From assembly GCA_012295275.1 (NCBI GenBank), contig CM022666.1:4622887-4686886 (forward strand): a stretch of 64,000 bases of DNA, read 5' to 3'. Shown here one piece after another: positions 33,778 to 46,184 of the stretch. The translations under genes were made by a program, and so were the position numbers. Source of the DNA: Chrysomallon squamiferum. Its lineage: Eukaryota; Mollusca; Gastropoda; Neomphalida; Peltospiridae. The notes beneath the pieces were generated by a model. That model saw nothing but the letters and a program-made list of their open reading frames with translations. It ran no database searches and was not told the DNA's origin. Positions within the stretch are counted from its first letter, which is position 1. Every line of letters begins with the position of its first letter.

Positions 33778-34115
33778 GCTCACATCTTTAAACACCTTGT
33801 ATGTTTTATTATGGCTCAGTCTAGGGTAACAATGTGTTTTACTGGCCACCTAACAAAGAATATAAATACTAAATTGACAGCAATCTATATAAATCAATAA
33901 GTCTATCTACTCACTAGAGAAATAAACACAACAGTAGTTAAGGTTCACGTTAATTATTTAATTATGATATACAGGTGACTTGATAATAATACATTAAACA
34001 ATCATGAAACATATGTTTACGTAATTTTGATTAATGATACGAGTACGGTCATACGAGTACGGTCACAAATATAAAATTAGGTATATCGTCTGGTTCTTGA
34101 AACACTTCTGTAAAA

Positions 34116-34454
34116 ATGTTTAGCCGGATGAAAAAAAAAAAAATAGCTGAGGTAATGTTCTCTTTATCCTTTCCTAAAACCTTGGCTAGTTGGTTTAGTG
34201 CAAAGACAGAAAAAATCTGTCAAAGCTTGCCAGGTCCTCATTCTACATATCCGCTCTGTTTGCTGATATTGTATCGTCCTCGAAAGATCACGTCCAGGGC
34301 TGGTTTCCTCTCAGTGACAGAAATTCAAACTACCGTGAACGTTATTGTTTATAGATCGCAGCGTGATTTTCTGTGGCTGTTATTATTCTTACCTGCCAGC
34401 GCATGTGCTAGATACTTATCGACCTTACCGCGATGTTTTGTTTTTTCAAGTTGA
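34116..34454 (+). CDS. ORF of unknown function in the leader intron of gene C
   Basis: 112 codons; from MFSLSFPKTLASWFSAK it is the counterpart of 5894-5589. The frame survives about ten replacements, including K/E and T/P changes. The conserved donor on the opposite (TNF) strand, CTGGCAGGTAAGAAT, is again present. Uncertain whether coding. Confidence 0.25.
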   Translation: MFSRMKKKKIAEVMFSLSFPKTLASWFSAKTEKICQSLPGPHSTYPLCLLILYRPRKITSRAGFLSVTEIQTTVNVIVYRSQRDFLWLLLFLPASACARYLSTLPRCFVFSS

Positions 34455-34952
34455 TGTAATATCACTTAATATTATACAAGTGAAATTAGGGCGTGGAAAA
34501 ATCCTAAACAGCAAAGTGAACTGGTACATTAAGGTGCCAGTGGCACGGATTCCATGCATTTTGTTTTGCCAAAATTTTCGATGTAATATCACTTAATATT
34601 ATACAAGCTAGGGCCTGGAAAAATCCTATACATTGAACTGGAAAATTATTTTGCACATTTTCGATGTAATATCACTTAATATTACAGGTCGGTGTAATAT
34701 CACTTAATATTATATTATACACATGAAATTAGGACGTGCATAAATCCTAAACAGCATAGTGAAATTATAATTTTATATAAATATATATAAACCTATGAAA
34801 TAAATGAAATAATCCTTTTATATAAATATTTATAATCAATGAAATAAATGAAATTATAATTTTATATAAATATATATTACCTATGAAATAAGTGAAATTA
34901 TAATTTTATATAAATAAATATAACCTATGAAATAAGTAAAACATTTACTTAC

Positions 34953-35029
34953 CTAAATTAGGCTCAGTCTGTGTTCATAAAGGAGTGAAGCACGTCTACG
35001 CTCTTTGACAGGCTTCGTTGATTTTTATA
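34953..35029 (-). promoter_or_regulatory. TATA box and leader exon of gene C
   Basis: TATAAAAA at 35022-35029, then a leader ending CCTAATTTAG with donor GTAAGTAAATG, nearly identical to gene A. Confidence 0.5.
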
Positions 35030-35264
35030 CCAGCTACTTTAAAAAGATCTTATCATATTCTCTCTACCAGCTCACTTGATCATTTTTGATTGGCTAAGAG
35101 GAAATGTCGTCTGATTTATTTAAATTTATTGCTTAATGTTTCTTCTTCTGTCGTATTTAATTTTTCGCTATAGATTTCGTATAGTCATTTAATATACTAT
35201 GAATATGTATGAACAAAGTTATTATATGTATTTTTTTTGTCTGTTTGTATTGTTCATAAATAAG

Positions 35265-35495
35265 CTACATATTATAGTTGTTATTGCTATAATTGTTGTT
35301 GTAATAGTAGTAGTTGTTGTTATAGATGTGGTAGTAGTAGTAGTTGTTGTTGTTGTTGCGGCTGCTTTTGTCGTTATTGTTAAATAAAGAGTACAGCGTA
35401 ATTTCTAGTCCTGTGTCAACTAAACCATAAACAACAAAAGGAAAACATGTAGTCTGTGTATCACACAGTGGAAAGTTCCAGCCCGGATTTGTCAT
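35265..35495 (-). CDS. Conserved short ORF upstream of gene C
   Basis: 76 codons, MTNPGWNFPLCDTQTTCF start, differing from the A copy by S/G near the start and within the microsatellite tail. It lies just upstream of the gene C promoter and reads the same way. Function unknown. Confidence 0.3.
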   Translation of the reverse strand: MTNPGWNFPLCDTQTTCFPFVVYGLVDTGLEITLYSLFNNNDKSSRNNNNNYYYYHIYNNNYYYYNNNYSNNNYNM

Positions 35496-35682
35496 CTTAC
35501 ACGTAATCAGAATAAATAAGTGTAATCATCCATTTATTATTACAGGGCCAGGTATAAAAAGTCTCAAAAATATCTACCTGTGACAGAAGAATCTTCTAGT
35601 TGTAAACGTTACTTGTATCATGACTGTTGATTCAGTCTGCCGAATAAAAAAATAAATAAATGAATAAAGAAAGAAAGAAATA

Positions 35683-35734
<52 letters not shown>

Positions 35735-36071
35735 AATCACACTGCCAGAATCGGGAATAAACCGATTCAGTGGCTGGAAAAAAGTCACAATTTGTATATA
35801 AAAAAAAACGTATGAATTTATAGAGTATTGAATGTGGCATCATAGTCTACATGGGGTAATTGTTAAGCTTAGTGATTAGGTCAATTAGGTTAGATTAAAG
35901 AAAGAGGTTTCATACTGTGCATTGACTTGGTCAATTAGGGTTAGATTAAATTAGGCAATTAAAGAAAGAGTCTTCATATTGTGCAGGGGTGATGCTTGGG
36001 TCCAGCTTACTGATTAGGATAGATTTAAACTAAGAGCTTCCTATTGTAAATGATTTATAAAATGTTCCATG

Positions 36072-36253
36072 TTAAAATGTGTTTGACTATATATTCTCCA
36101 GCTTGCTCTAGTATCAGAAGTATATTTAATATGGAAGTTATTCATAGCAATAAGGGTGATATCAAAATCTGTTATGAAGGGTTCGTGTATGCTGCGGCAG
36201 AATTTCTTCGTGATATCGGATGGAATATCAACATTAAAAACCATCAACACTAA
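36072..36253 (+). pseudogene. Diverged TNF-domain first-half exon, copy P4
   Basis: Reads MCLTIYSPACSSIRS and DIKICYEGFVYAAAEF. The 5' edge lacks the TTTCCAG acceptor seen in P5 and P7, being TTCCATGTT. Q4 follows at 36841. Confidence 0.5.
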
Positions 36254-36840
36254 AATAAAAATAAACATTAACAAAATACTTTGACAAAATGTGTTTAATC
36301 TATCTTTCATTGCTAATATATTTCTTAACTAAAATTTTGACAATTTTTCCTGTGTCTTTTTTCCGGGATTAATTACCACCTCGGAGTGCTAGGTGTTACT
36401 GACTCTTGTTGTTTACCAGAAAGATCTGGCCACACACTTCCAGCTGCAAGGTTGGGAACACGTTGAGAAATAACGTGAGTCCTTTTTCATCAGAGATCCG
36501 AGATATTTTTATGTTTGGTTTTGTGAGGTAAGAACTGTTGAACAAATCCAGGGTAACGGTCGCTGTCCACTGAACGCACTGTGTAACTAGTTATGTAGAT
36601 GTTTGCTCTTTTGAAATAATCCTTACGTGGTTGTTGCGACCGATTACAATTATTCTATCCGTCTATATGATTATTTACTGCTATATTGAATACAATTTTA
36701 AAAGTTTCTTGTGTTAGTTGTGTTCTAGTACAATAAAGGGTGTATACATATATATGTTTTCTTATTAGATTTTGCATGTGTTCATACTTTTGTTTAATAG
36801 ATATTACCAGTGAAGTGATTTTTGTTTTTATGTTTGTCAG

Positions 36841-36965
36841 GCTTTGAATACTCACAGATCATTTTAGCATATTATTCTTTAGTACGAAGACACCAAGAAA
36901 ATTTTGTTGCTTCCTACATTTGAGGTGTTGACTACCTGAAAGTCAGTGACACTACGTATACACAA
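36841..36965 (+). pseudogene. Diverged TNF-domain second-half exon, copy Q4
   Basis: Acceptor GTTTGTCAG, then FEYSQIILAYYSLVRR and NFVASYI, then TGA at 36921-36923 where Q3 has glycine. After the stop the frame continues with DYLKVSDT. Confidence 0.55.
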
Positions 36966-37115
36966 ACACATACATTTTATAAATATATAGAAATTGTTCA
37001 ATTAAATAAAAATGTTTATTATTATCTCAGCTCTATTCTGTTGAAGTTGAGCAGATTAGATTCACCACCTTGCGCATAAAACCGTGATAATACTACTGTT
37101 TTAATTTATTTATTA

Positions 37116-37157
<42 letters not shown>

Positions 37158-37728
37158 TATTTATTTATTAGTTTATTTATTATTGTTGTTCTTGTTGTTG
37201 CTAGTTAGTTCTTTTCATTATTACACATTATAGACACACACACACACACACACACACAGATCCATACCCAAACACACACACATATATATTATTTAAAATA
37301 TTTTTGACACTGTAATCGGATTCTTTGAATAGTTGCCAGTATTTTGAATAACAACATATTAACACTATGTTGTTGGCTTGTTTTTTCCTCCCAAGAAGAT
37401 TTCCGAGAAGTAATAAATATTCATTTTATTTATCAACGAATTATTAAACGGATTTAATTTTTTATTATTATATAGATAAATAAATTTGTTCCTGTTGTTA
37501 ATGTTGTTGATAATGAAAATGAACATCGATCACTTTTTTTTTTTTTTGTATAGCTAGCTTGATCCCGTTTTAAAGATATTTTCTTTTTACAAATTATATA
37601 AATAAAAATTTAATAGCTACTTGCTCGAAATAAATGGTATAAACGGGTAAAATGCACGTGTTTAAGTCCGTTTTTCGTTCAGTCACGCGCTAAAGCTTCT
37701 CTCAGCTGTGTTGATCAGTTGACACGCA

Positions 37729-37741
37729 GACGTCACACGTG
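37729..37741. promoter_or_regulatory. Overlapping CRE-like and E-box block
   Basis: GACGTCA followed directly by CACGTG. The same block recurs at 42424-42436, 52414-52426 and 59529-59541, each about 80 bp before an ATGTCAAAACGA start. It may be a relic promoter; binding is inference. Confidence 0.35.
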
Positions 37742-37815
37742 CATGTGGTGTTCAGATTCTCTCTTCTCTTCTGCTTCCATTTAAACTTAACACTTTTATA
37801 ATTTACTTTTCCAAT

Positions 37816-37938
37816 ATGTCAAAACGAAACAGATATGCTGAGGATAAAACGAAACGGAAGACAATAACTTTAGAAAGAAAACACGATACCTTAAATGAAA
37901 ACAAAACCCACAGTGAGTGGTGTATAACAATTTCTTAA
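37816..37938 (+). pseudogene. Short ORF resembling the start of a pogo/Tigger-type protein
   Basis: 40 codons: MSKRNRYAEDKTKRKTITLE then RKHDTLNENKTHSEW. The KRK-x-T-x-LE-x-K pattern resembles the N-terminus of CENP-B/Tigger-like DNA-binding domains, but it is far too short to be sure. The copies near 42509, 52499 and 59615 have lost one base after ATGTCAAAACGA and are frameshifted. A relic at best. Confidence 0.25.
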
Positions 37939-38180
37939 TCTTTTTGTATAAAGTGATTTGTAAATGATTTACTGTTTGTTTAATATCTATGATCTGTTAA
38001 AATATTTATTTCTCCTTATTTAAAAAAAAAAAAAAAATGTTTTATGTGAAATCTCATCAGCGAGAACGTAACCACTGTTTTTAACCTTAATTCTATCTAT
38101 GTAAATTAGTCTCCCGATACCTCACTTTACGATCGGGAATTTGGAACCAATTACATCGTTGTATGTGTCTGTTAACTTAC

Positions 38181-38500
38181 CACTTTTCTCAGCTTTTGTG
38201 TGACTTTCACTCAGTTTCTAAAAAGAATGTTAATAGCCAGTTTGAAACTCGTACGTAATAAGCAGTTTTAAATTTACAAATATGTTTCAGCACTATGAAT
38301 TTCTCCTTTTCATAATTTAAATATTATTAAACGTATATGGATCTTTTTTTCTTAATTTCGTTTGTAATGAACTTAACTATTTAATATTTTTGTATAGAAT
38401 TTACCTATTTCACCATAACAAATTTTTGTTGTTGTTGCATTTAATGTATTTATAAAACTGATGAGTATCAAGTTTAGTATTTCATTTTCCTTTAGATACA
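38181..38500 (-). pseudogene. TNF-like gene remnant R2
   Basis: The 37-nt exon (38217-38181) keeps acceptor and GTAAGT donor. Upstream on minus, the anchor exon is reduced to a fragment related to VLNLIRTSFIN in R1, with the ATG region lost. No TNF-domain exon follows. Confidence 0.5.
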
Positions 38501-38600
38501 GTCTGTGTCAAACAAGATAAAAATGTTATTAATACCAAGATAAAGACACGCACATAAATATCATTATTTCAAAAACCTGAAAGTAAAATAATAAATAAAA

Positions 38601-38746
<146 letters not shown>

Positions 38747-38999
38747 CAGAATATTTTTCAAACAATTAAAATAAGACTAGTGGAAAATAATGACATATCT
38801 TTCACAAATATATATTGCCTTTTACTTCCTTTTCGTTAACGAAATGATTTTTATATTAAATGTTAGAGACAGCTGCACTTTAGAGCACCAAAAAGGGATG
38901 TTAGAAAGCAAGGCTGCTTTGGTCTGGAGGTTTGAAGAAAAAACAACGAAGTTAATGTAATAACAGGTTTTCAGTTGACAAGCCGGACTAAATTCCTTT

Positions 39000-39292
39000 G
39001 GATTACAGCGTTACTTCTGTTCACGATTTCGAGAAGTCATACTAACCGATATATAATAGTACTGTCACCTGCCTGGAATTCTAGTCAAGGTTAAGGTTTG
39101 TGTACAACAATGAGGGAACTATTATCTGATGTAAATTTAGCTTTCATGAATCCATGCGCATGCGTATTAACAAGAGTTAGCGCCACGCCAAATAAGGGTA
39201 TTTTTGTGGTATTGTGGTCTAGAACAGACACTGACATGCGCAGTTTAGTCAATGACGTGGCAAAGTGGAAGTGTACAGATAAAAAATGTTAA
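39000..39292 (+). other. Repeated module block with NRF-1-like palindrome and short ORF
   Basis: A 60-codon frame from ATG 39110 (MRELLSDVNLAFMNPCACVL) to TAA 39292 contains TGCGCATGCGTA (39155-39166), which fits the NRF-1 pattern. The block recurs near 23157, 43856, 53727 (palindrome mutated) and 60865. The frame is broken in other copies. The 5' part on minus is a decayed relative of the secreted-peptide gene (CGTGAACAGAAGTAACGC). Confidence 0.35.
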
Positions 39293-39479
39293 TATGTAAA
39301 GTTATTCAACTTACTGGGTAAAAAAATTAAGTTAGGTAAACGTGAATATTTGAACATCTACAAAGTCATTTTATACACACGTGTATACTATTATATATAT
39401 TTAGTTAATATTCGCACTTAACTGTTGCATGACCTTATTCAGAGCAGAGTTCAGATGGAAAAAAAAAACAACACAAAAC

Positions 39480-39546
39480 AACAAACAAACAAAAAAAAAC
39501 AAAAAAAAAAAAAAAAACCAAAAAAAAAAAAAACAAACAAGTCAGC

Positions 39547-39584
<38 letters not shown>

Positions 39585-40395
39585 AGAATATTGCTTTGTT
39601 TAGTTTGCCGTGAGTTGTTTTTATGACACAAACAGACACACACAAGTACACATGAAAACACACACAGAAACAAAAAACACACACACACACACACACACAC
39701 ACTCACTAATCTATTACAAATCCTAAATAAATTATAAAGAATTTATTCAAGAACATCTACATTATCTAATTTCAAATAACCTAATACACTTCAGCTATGC
39801 ACTACAGTATATATCTACACAAGATCCACGGAGGCGCACAGTCATGAAAAATCGATTATTCCATGACAGAAAAAAAATATTTTTATTTTTATTCATTTAT
39901 ATTTACAATCGTGTCAGTTGTTCAACGTCCTTATATGGAATAGCGATCGCAGTAATCACGTGACTGAAGCAGGTTGTGAAAAAAGAGACTGGGACAATCA
40001 CACGTTAGGTAACTCGAGAACTCGTGGGCCCTGCAATCTGTATTACTAGAAAACACTTAGCAAACAGCTATTTATAAACACTGCTCGAGTAGAAACTACT
40101 GTTAAAGATAACGAGTGTACTGGGATTTTTAAAAGTTTTCCAGTCAGCTACCATTGTTATTATTGTCGTTTTTTTTTTTTTTTTTTAGACAGCAAATCAA
40201 ACAGTGAAGGACGACAGCATAACTATTAAAACTTAATCATGATACATGTGTGTGTGTGTGTGGATGTGCACGTATGTAGGCGTGTCTGTATAAGTATGTG
40301 ATATGTACATGGTTATATAACAAGAATATTTAACAGACTGTCTTTAAAATATACAAATTATGCACACATATCAGAATGTAATTTTGTTAGGTTTA
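39480..40395. other. Module DNA, no gene seen
   Basis: A-rich and CA runs (39548-39582 and 39677-39701), then non-coding sequence shared with 44283-45145 and 54168-54480. Confidence 0.4.
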
Positions 40396-40397
40396 AA

Positions 40398-40475
40398 TTA
40401 ATTTCTTTTCATGTATCTTTCATTGTCTGATCCTCGCTGGTTTCGAAAATTATTCTTAGCCTGACAAAACCAGAT
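40398..40475 (-). pseudogene. Repeated 78-nt exon-like unit
   Basis: Open copy with FRNQRGSDNE in place of FLNQRGSDNE. Followed on + by GT and AAC/AAT microsatellites (40546-40588, 40690-40785). Confidence 0.3.
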
Positions 40476-40546
40476 CTGTTAAAAGATGAAAAAGAGAGAA
40501 AAAAAAAAATGAATAAATTTCATGGGGTAAGATTAGTTCAAATATA

Positions 40547-40590
<44 letters not shown>

Positions 40591-40700
40591 CTAATTTAAC
40601 AAATCAACAATTTAACTCATAATGATAACACTAAAGTAACTATAATGATCAGAAACCAAATAAATAAATAAATGAATGAATAAATTACTACAAACAACAG

Positions 40701-40776
<76 letters not shown>

Positions 40777-41202
40777 TATTATTATTTTATTTAAAACTTA
40801 ATTCATGTCTCATTGTGTACAAACTGCAGTGTTGTCAGGTCTATTGAACGTTCATGACGTTCTGAAAATTAATACACTGTATATTATACATCACAGGATG
40901 TCAATTTTATAATATCATACACTGAATACATGGTGTTTGCTATACTGAATCTTTAATATTACATCCTTTGATTTGTAAATTACAGGACATAAAAGGTATT
41001 GTAACTATCTTTAAGGTTACCGTACTGGAATAATGCTGTATCACTTGGTATGTAAGTTACATGGTATGTACTGTACTTATTTATATAATATTTAATACTG
41101 TCTCCCTGTAAATATAAACTACATGATATGTAATGTACTGGAATAATACTGTATTCTGGATGCTTAAGTTATATTATTCTGCAACTTTTGTCTTATTTCC
41201 AG

Positions 41203-41381
41203 TTAAAATGTGTTTCACTGTATATTCTCCAGCTTGCTTTAGAATCAGAAGTATATTTAATATTGAAGTTATTCATACCAATAAGGGTGATATCAAAATC
41301 TGTTATGAAGGGTTCGTGTATGCTGCGACAGAATTTCTTCGTGATATCGGGTGGAACATCAGACTAAACCATCAACATTAA
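41203..41381 (+). pseudogene. Diverged TNF-domain first-half exon, copy P5
   Basis: Acceptor TCTTATTTCCAG intact; phase-1 entry, the same phase as the TNF-domain exon of genes A to C. Reads MCFTVYSPACFRIRS and DIKICYEGFVYAATEF to TAA. The partner Q5 has a stop. Confidence 0.55.
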
Positions 41382-41899
41382 AATCAAAGAACAGTAACAA
41401 AAACTCTGACAAAATGTGTTTAATCTATCTTTCATTGCTAATATATTTCATAATTAAAAATTGTGACTTCTTTTCGGGAATAATTATCACTCCAACACAC
41501 GTCAAACTTGAAGGTCGGGAACACGTTGACAAATAATGTGAGTCCCTTTTTAATAAAAGAACCGAGATATATTTTGTTTGGATAGGGAAGAACTGTGGAA
41601 CCATTCCTTGTAAAGGTCGCTTTCCACTGAACGCACTGTGTAACTAGCTATGTATCTGTTTTCTCTTCTGTGTTAATCCTTACGTGTTTGTTGTGACCGA
41701 TTACAATCATTCTATCCATCTATATTATTCTTTACTTCTGTAGTGAATACAGTTTTAAAAGTGTCTTGTGTCTGTTGTGTTCTAGTGTACAATAAATGGT
41801 GTATACATATATATGCTTTCTTATTAGATTATGCATGTGTTCAGACTTTTGTTTAATAGATATTACCAGTGAAGGGATTTTTGTTTTTATGTTTGTCAG

Positions 41900-42010
41900 A
41901 CTTTGAATACTCACAGATCATTTTAGCATATTATTCTTTAGTACGAAGATGCCAAGAAATATGTGTTGCTTCCTACATTTGAGGTTTTAGCTATCTGAAA
42001 ATCTGTGACA
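41900..42010 (+). pseudogene. Diverged TNF-domain second-half exon, copy Q5
   Basis: Acceptor GTTTGTCAG; reads FEYSQIILAYYSLVRR then CVASYI and TGA at 41980-41982, followed by weaker similarity (YLKICDTV). Confidence 0.55.
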
Positions 42011-42178
42011 CTGTATATAAACAAACACGTGCATTACATCCAATTTACAAATATATGAAATTGTTCAACTGAATAAACATGTTTATTGTTATCTGAACTC
42101 TATTCTGTTGAAGTCGAGCAGCTTAGATTCACCACCTTACGCTTAAAACCATTATAATAACCGTTATTATAACAGTTA

Positions 42179-42262
42179 TTAATTAATTAATTAATTAATT
42201 AATTAATTAATTAATTATTATTATTATTATTATTATTATTTATTTTTATATTTATTTATTTA
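42179..42262. repeat. (TTAA)n, (ATT)n and (ATTT)n tract
   Basis: Simple-sequence runs after Q5, corresponding to those after Q3, Q4 and Q6. Confidence 0.9.
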
Positions 42263-42720
42263 TTTATTTATCTATTCGTTTATTTTTTATTGTTGTTGTA
42301 TTATTATAAAATAATTAAAAGTGATTTGACACACACACACAAAAAAATAATATACACAAATACACACACATGTGTTTAATATACGTTTTCGTTCATGTAG
42401 ATCAGTTGTGTTGATCAGACAGAGACGTCACACGTGCATGTGGTGTTCAGATTCTCTTCTCTTCTGCTTCCATTTAAACTTAACACTTTTATAATTTACT
42501 TTTCCAATATGTCAAAACGAATAGATATGCTGATGATAAAACGAGACCGAAGACAATAACTTTAGAAACAAAACACGATATCTTAAATGAACACAAAACC
42601 CACAATGAACCCACAATGAGTGGTGTATAATTATTTCTTAATCTTTTTGTATAAATTGATTTGTAAATGATTTACTGTTTGTTTAATATCTCTGATCTAT
42701 TAAAATATTTATTTCTCCTT

Positions 42721-42751
<31 letters not shown>

Positions 42752-42894
42752 TGTTTTATGTGAAATCTCATCAGCGAGAACGTAACCACTGTTTTTAACC
42801 TTAATTCTATCTATGTAAATTAGTCTCCCGATACCTCACTTAACGGTCGGAAATTTGGAACCAATTACATCGTTGTATGTGTCTGTTAACTTAC

Positions 42895-43220
42895 CACTTT
42901 TCTCAGCTTTTGTGTGACTTTCACTCAGTTTCTAAAAAGAATGTTAATGATCAATTTGAAACTCGTCCATAATAATCAGTTTTAAATTTACAAATATGTT
43001 TCAGCACTATGAATTTCTCCTTTTCATAATTTAAATATTATTAAACGTATATGGATCTTTTTTCTTAATTTCCTTTGTAATGAACTTAACTGTTTAATAT
43101 TTTTGTATAGAATTTACCTATTTCACCATAACAAATTTTTGTTGTTGTTGCATTTAATATATTTATAAAACTGATGAGTATCAAGTTTAGTATTTCATTT
43201 TCCTTTAGATACAGTCTGTG
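42895..43220 (-). pseudogene. TNF-like gene remnant R3
   Basis: 37-nt exon 42931-42895 with intact splice signals and a shortened anchor-exon fragment near 43150-43200. Nearly identical to R2. Confidence 0.5.
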
Positions 43221-43313
43221 TCAAACAAGATAAAAATGTCATTAATACCAAGATAAAGACACGCACATAAATATCATTATTTCAAAAACCTGAAAGAAAA
43301 AAAATAAATAAAA

Positions 43314-43455
<142 letters not shown>

Positions 43456-43599
43456 AAGCGCGCAACAGATACTACACAAACAACAGAATATTTTTCAAAC
43501 AATGAAAATAAGACTATAGGAAAATAATGACATATCTTTCAGAAATATATATTGCCTTTTACTTCCTTTTCGTTAACGAAATGATTTTTATATTAAATG

Positions 43600-44278
43600 T
43601 TAGAGACAACTGCACTTTAGTGCACCAAAAAGGGATGTTAAAAAGCAAGGCTGCTTTGGTCTGGAGGTTTGAAGAAAAAACAACGAAGTTAATGTAATAA
43701 TTGGTGTCCAAGTTTTCAGTTGACAGGCCGGACTAAATTCCTCTGGATTACAGCGTTACTTCTATTCACGATTTCGAGAAGTCATACTAACCGATATATA
43801 ATAGTACTATCACCTGCCTGGAATTCTAGTGCAGGTTAAGTTGTTTGTACAATAATGAGGGAACTATTATCTGATGTAAATTTAGCTTTCATGAATCCAT
43901 GCGCATGCGTATTAAAAGAGTTAGCACCACGCCAAATAAGGGTATTTTTGTGGTATTGTGGTCTACAACAGACACTGACATGCGCAGTTTAGTCAATGAC
44001 GTGGCAAAGTGGAAGTGTACAGATAAAAAATGTTAATATGTAAAGTTATTCAACTTACTGGGTAAAAAACAAATTAAGTTAGGTAAACGTGAATTTTTGA
44101 ACATCTACAAAGTCATTTTATACACACGTATATACTATTATGTATATTTACTTAATATTCGCACTTAACTATTGCATGACCTTATTCAGAGCAGTGTTCA
44201 GATGGAAAAAAACCCAACAACAAACAAACACAAAAACAAAATAAAATAACAAACAAAAAAAAAAACAATACAAGCAAG

Positions 44279-44330
<52 letters not shown>

Positions 44331-45461
44331 TATATTTTAAGAATATTGCTTTGTTCAGTTTGCCGTGAGTTGTTTTTATGACAGAAACTAGATTACATCA
44401 AGTACATCTGATGTACGTGCAGGAACAGAAACAAAGATAGGAAAACGTAACAACTGACTATTACCTAGTCACTATTCAACAGTCTAACCCTAAATAAATT
44501 ATAAAGAATTTAATCCAGAACATCTACTTTATCTAATTTCAAATGTCCTAATACACTCCAGCTATCCACTACAGTATTTATCTACACAAGATCCACGAAG
44601 GCGCACAGTTATAAAAATTGGATTACTCCCTGAGAGAAAAAAATATTTTTATTTGTATTCATTTATATTTAAAATCGTTTCAGTGGTTTAACGTGTTTAT
44701 TTGGACTAGAGATAACAGTAATCACGTGACTGAAGCAGGTTGTGAAATAAGATATGAGGACAATCACACGTTAGGTAACTCGAGAACTCGTGGGCCCTGC
44801 ATTCTGTATCACTAGGAAACACTTAGCAAACATCTATTTATAAACACTGCTCAGACAGAAACTACTTTTAAAGATAACGAGTGTACTGGGGATTTTAAAA
44901 GTTTTCCGGTCAGCTACCTCTGTTATTGTCCGGTTTTTTAGACAGCAAATCAAACAGTGAAGGACGACAGCATAACTATTAAAACTTAATCATGATACAT
45001 GTGTATGTGTGGGTGTGCACGTATCTAGGCGTATCTATATAAGTATATGATATGTACATGGTTATATAACAGCAATATTTAACATACTGTCTATAAAATA
45101 TACAAATTATGCACACATATCAGAATTTAATTTTGTTAGGTTTAAATTAATTTCCTTTCATGTATCTTTCATTGTTTGATCCTCGCTGGTTTCAAAAATT
45201 ATTCTTAGCCTGACAAAACCAGATCTGTTAAAAGATGAAAAAGAGAGAGTAAAAAAAATGAATAAATTTCATGGGATAAGATTAGTCCAAATATAATATG
45301 TCTGTGTGTGCGTGTGCATGTGTGTGTATGTGTGTGTGTGTGTGTGACTAATTTAACAAATCAGTAATTTAACTCATAATCATAACATTAAAGTAAACTA
45401 TAATGATCAGAAACCAAATAAATAAATAAATGAATGAATAAATTGCTACAAACAACAGCAA
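43600..45461. repeat. Second copy of the 39-40.8 kb module
   Basis: Follows 38880-40720 closely, including the NRF-1-like palindrome at 43900-43911, a CA run at 44283-44325, the 78-nt unit at 45147-45224 (TGA inside) and a GT run, and stops at the second gap. No intact gene. Confidence 0.6.
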
Positions 45462-45661
45462 NNNNNNNNNNNNNNNNNNNNNNNNNNNNNNNNNNNNNNN
45501 NNNNNNNNNNNNNNNNNNNNNNNNNNNNNNNNNNNNNNNNNNNNNNNNNNNNNNNNNNNNNNNNNNNNNNNNNNNNNNNNNNNNNNNNNNNNNNNNNNNN
45601 NNNNNNNNNNNNNNNNNNNNNNNNNNNNNNNNNNNNNNNNNNNNNNNNNNNNNNNNNNNNN
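45462..45661. other. Assembly gap (200 N)
   Basis: Exactly 200 N. The left edge is in an AACAGCA microsatellite; the right edge is in a LINE relic. Confidence 0.98.
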
Positions 45662-45663
45662 GT

Positions 45664-45959
45664 CTCACAATCGGCTACACGACCAATCGAAACGGAATCA
45701 GATTAAAATGTAAAAGCACCACATCACTCAACTGCAGCTGTGATTTTTCTGAAACCATGAAACACTACTTACTTCACTGTCCAATTTTTGCCATGCCAAG
45801 GAGCGACAAACCTTACGCAATACTGTGGATGAACCAAAAATTGAGTTCACACTTCAAAACATCTTAGCACCAGACATGAAATATATAGAGCTAGTTCTCG
45901 CTGCAGTAACAACTTACATTATGAACACAAAATACAAATTTAAACTCAAGGAGATGTAA
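45664..45959 (+). mobile_element. C-terminal end of a non-LTR retrotransposon ORF2
   Basis: Shows the C-x-C-x8-H-x4-C signature (CSCDFSETMKHYLLHC) common at the end of LINE reverse-transcriptase proteins. A frame change near 45798 leads into ERQTLRNTVDEPKIEF and a TAA at 45957-45959. The 5' part is in the gap. A broken, truncated element. Confidence 0.55.
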
Positions 45960-46184
45960 GTTTGAGATTTTGTTTTAAAGCAATTACAATTAAACACAAC
46001 AAGCAAACTCCCCCTTTACAAAACAAAAACCAACAATTAAACTAAATAACTGACTTACAGATTGATTAGTTGAACAGCTGATTGATACAGGCGAGTATGG
46101 TAAGCAAATGTCTGTTCTTATTTTGATATGGTGTAATGTGCAATTAACCTCTGTCAGTAACATTTATTATATCTAAAATGTTAA

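Noticed and set aside
35199-35387. Hydrophobic 62-codon ORF resembling a membrane protein
   Set aside because: The poly-Val part is a GTT/GTA microsatellite; it is antisense to the MTNPGW frame.
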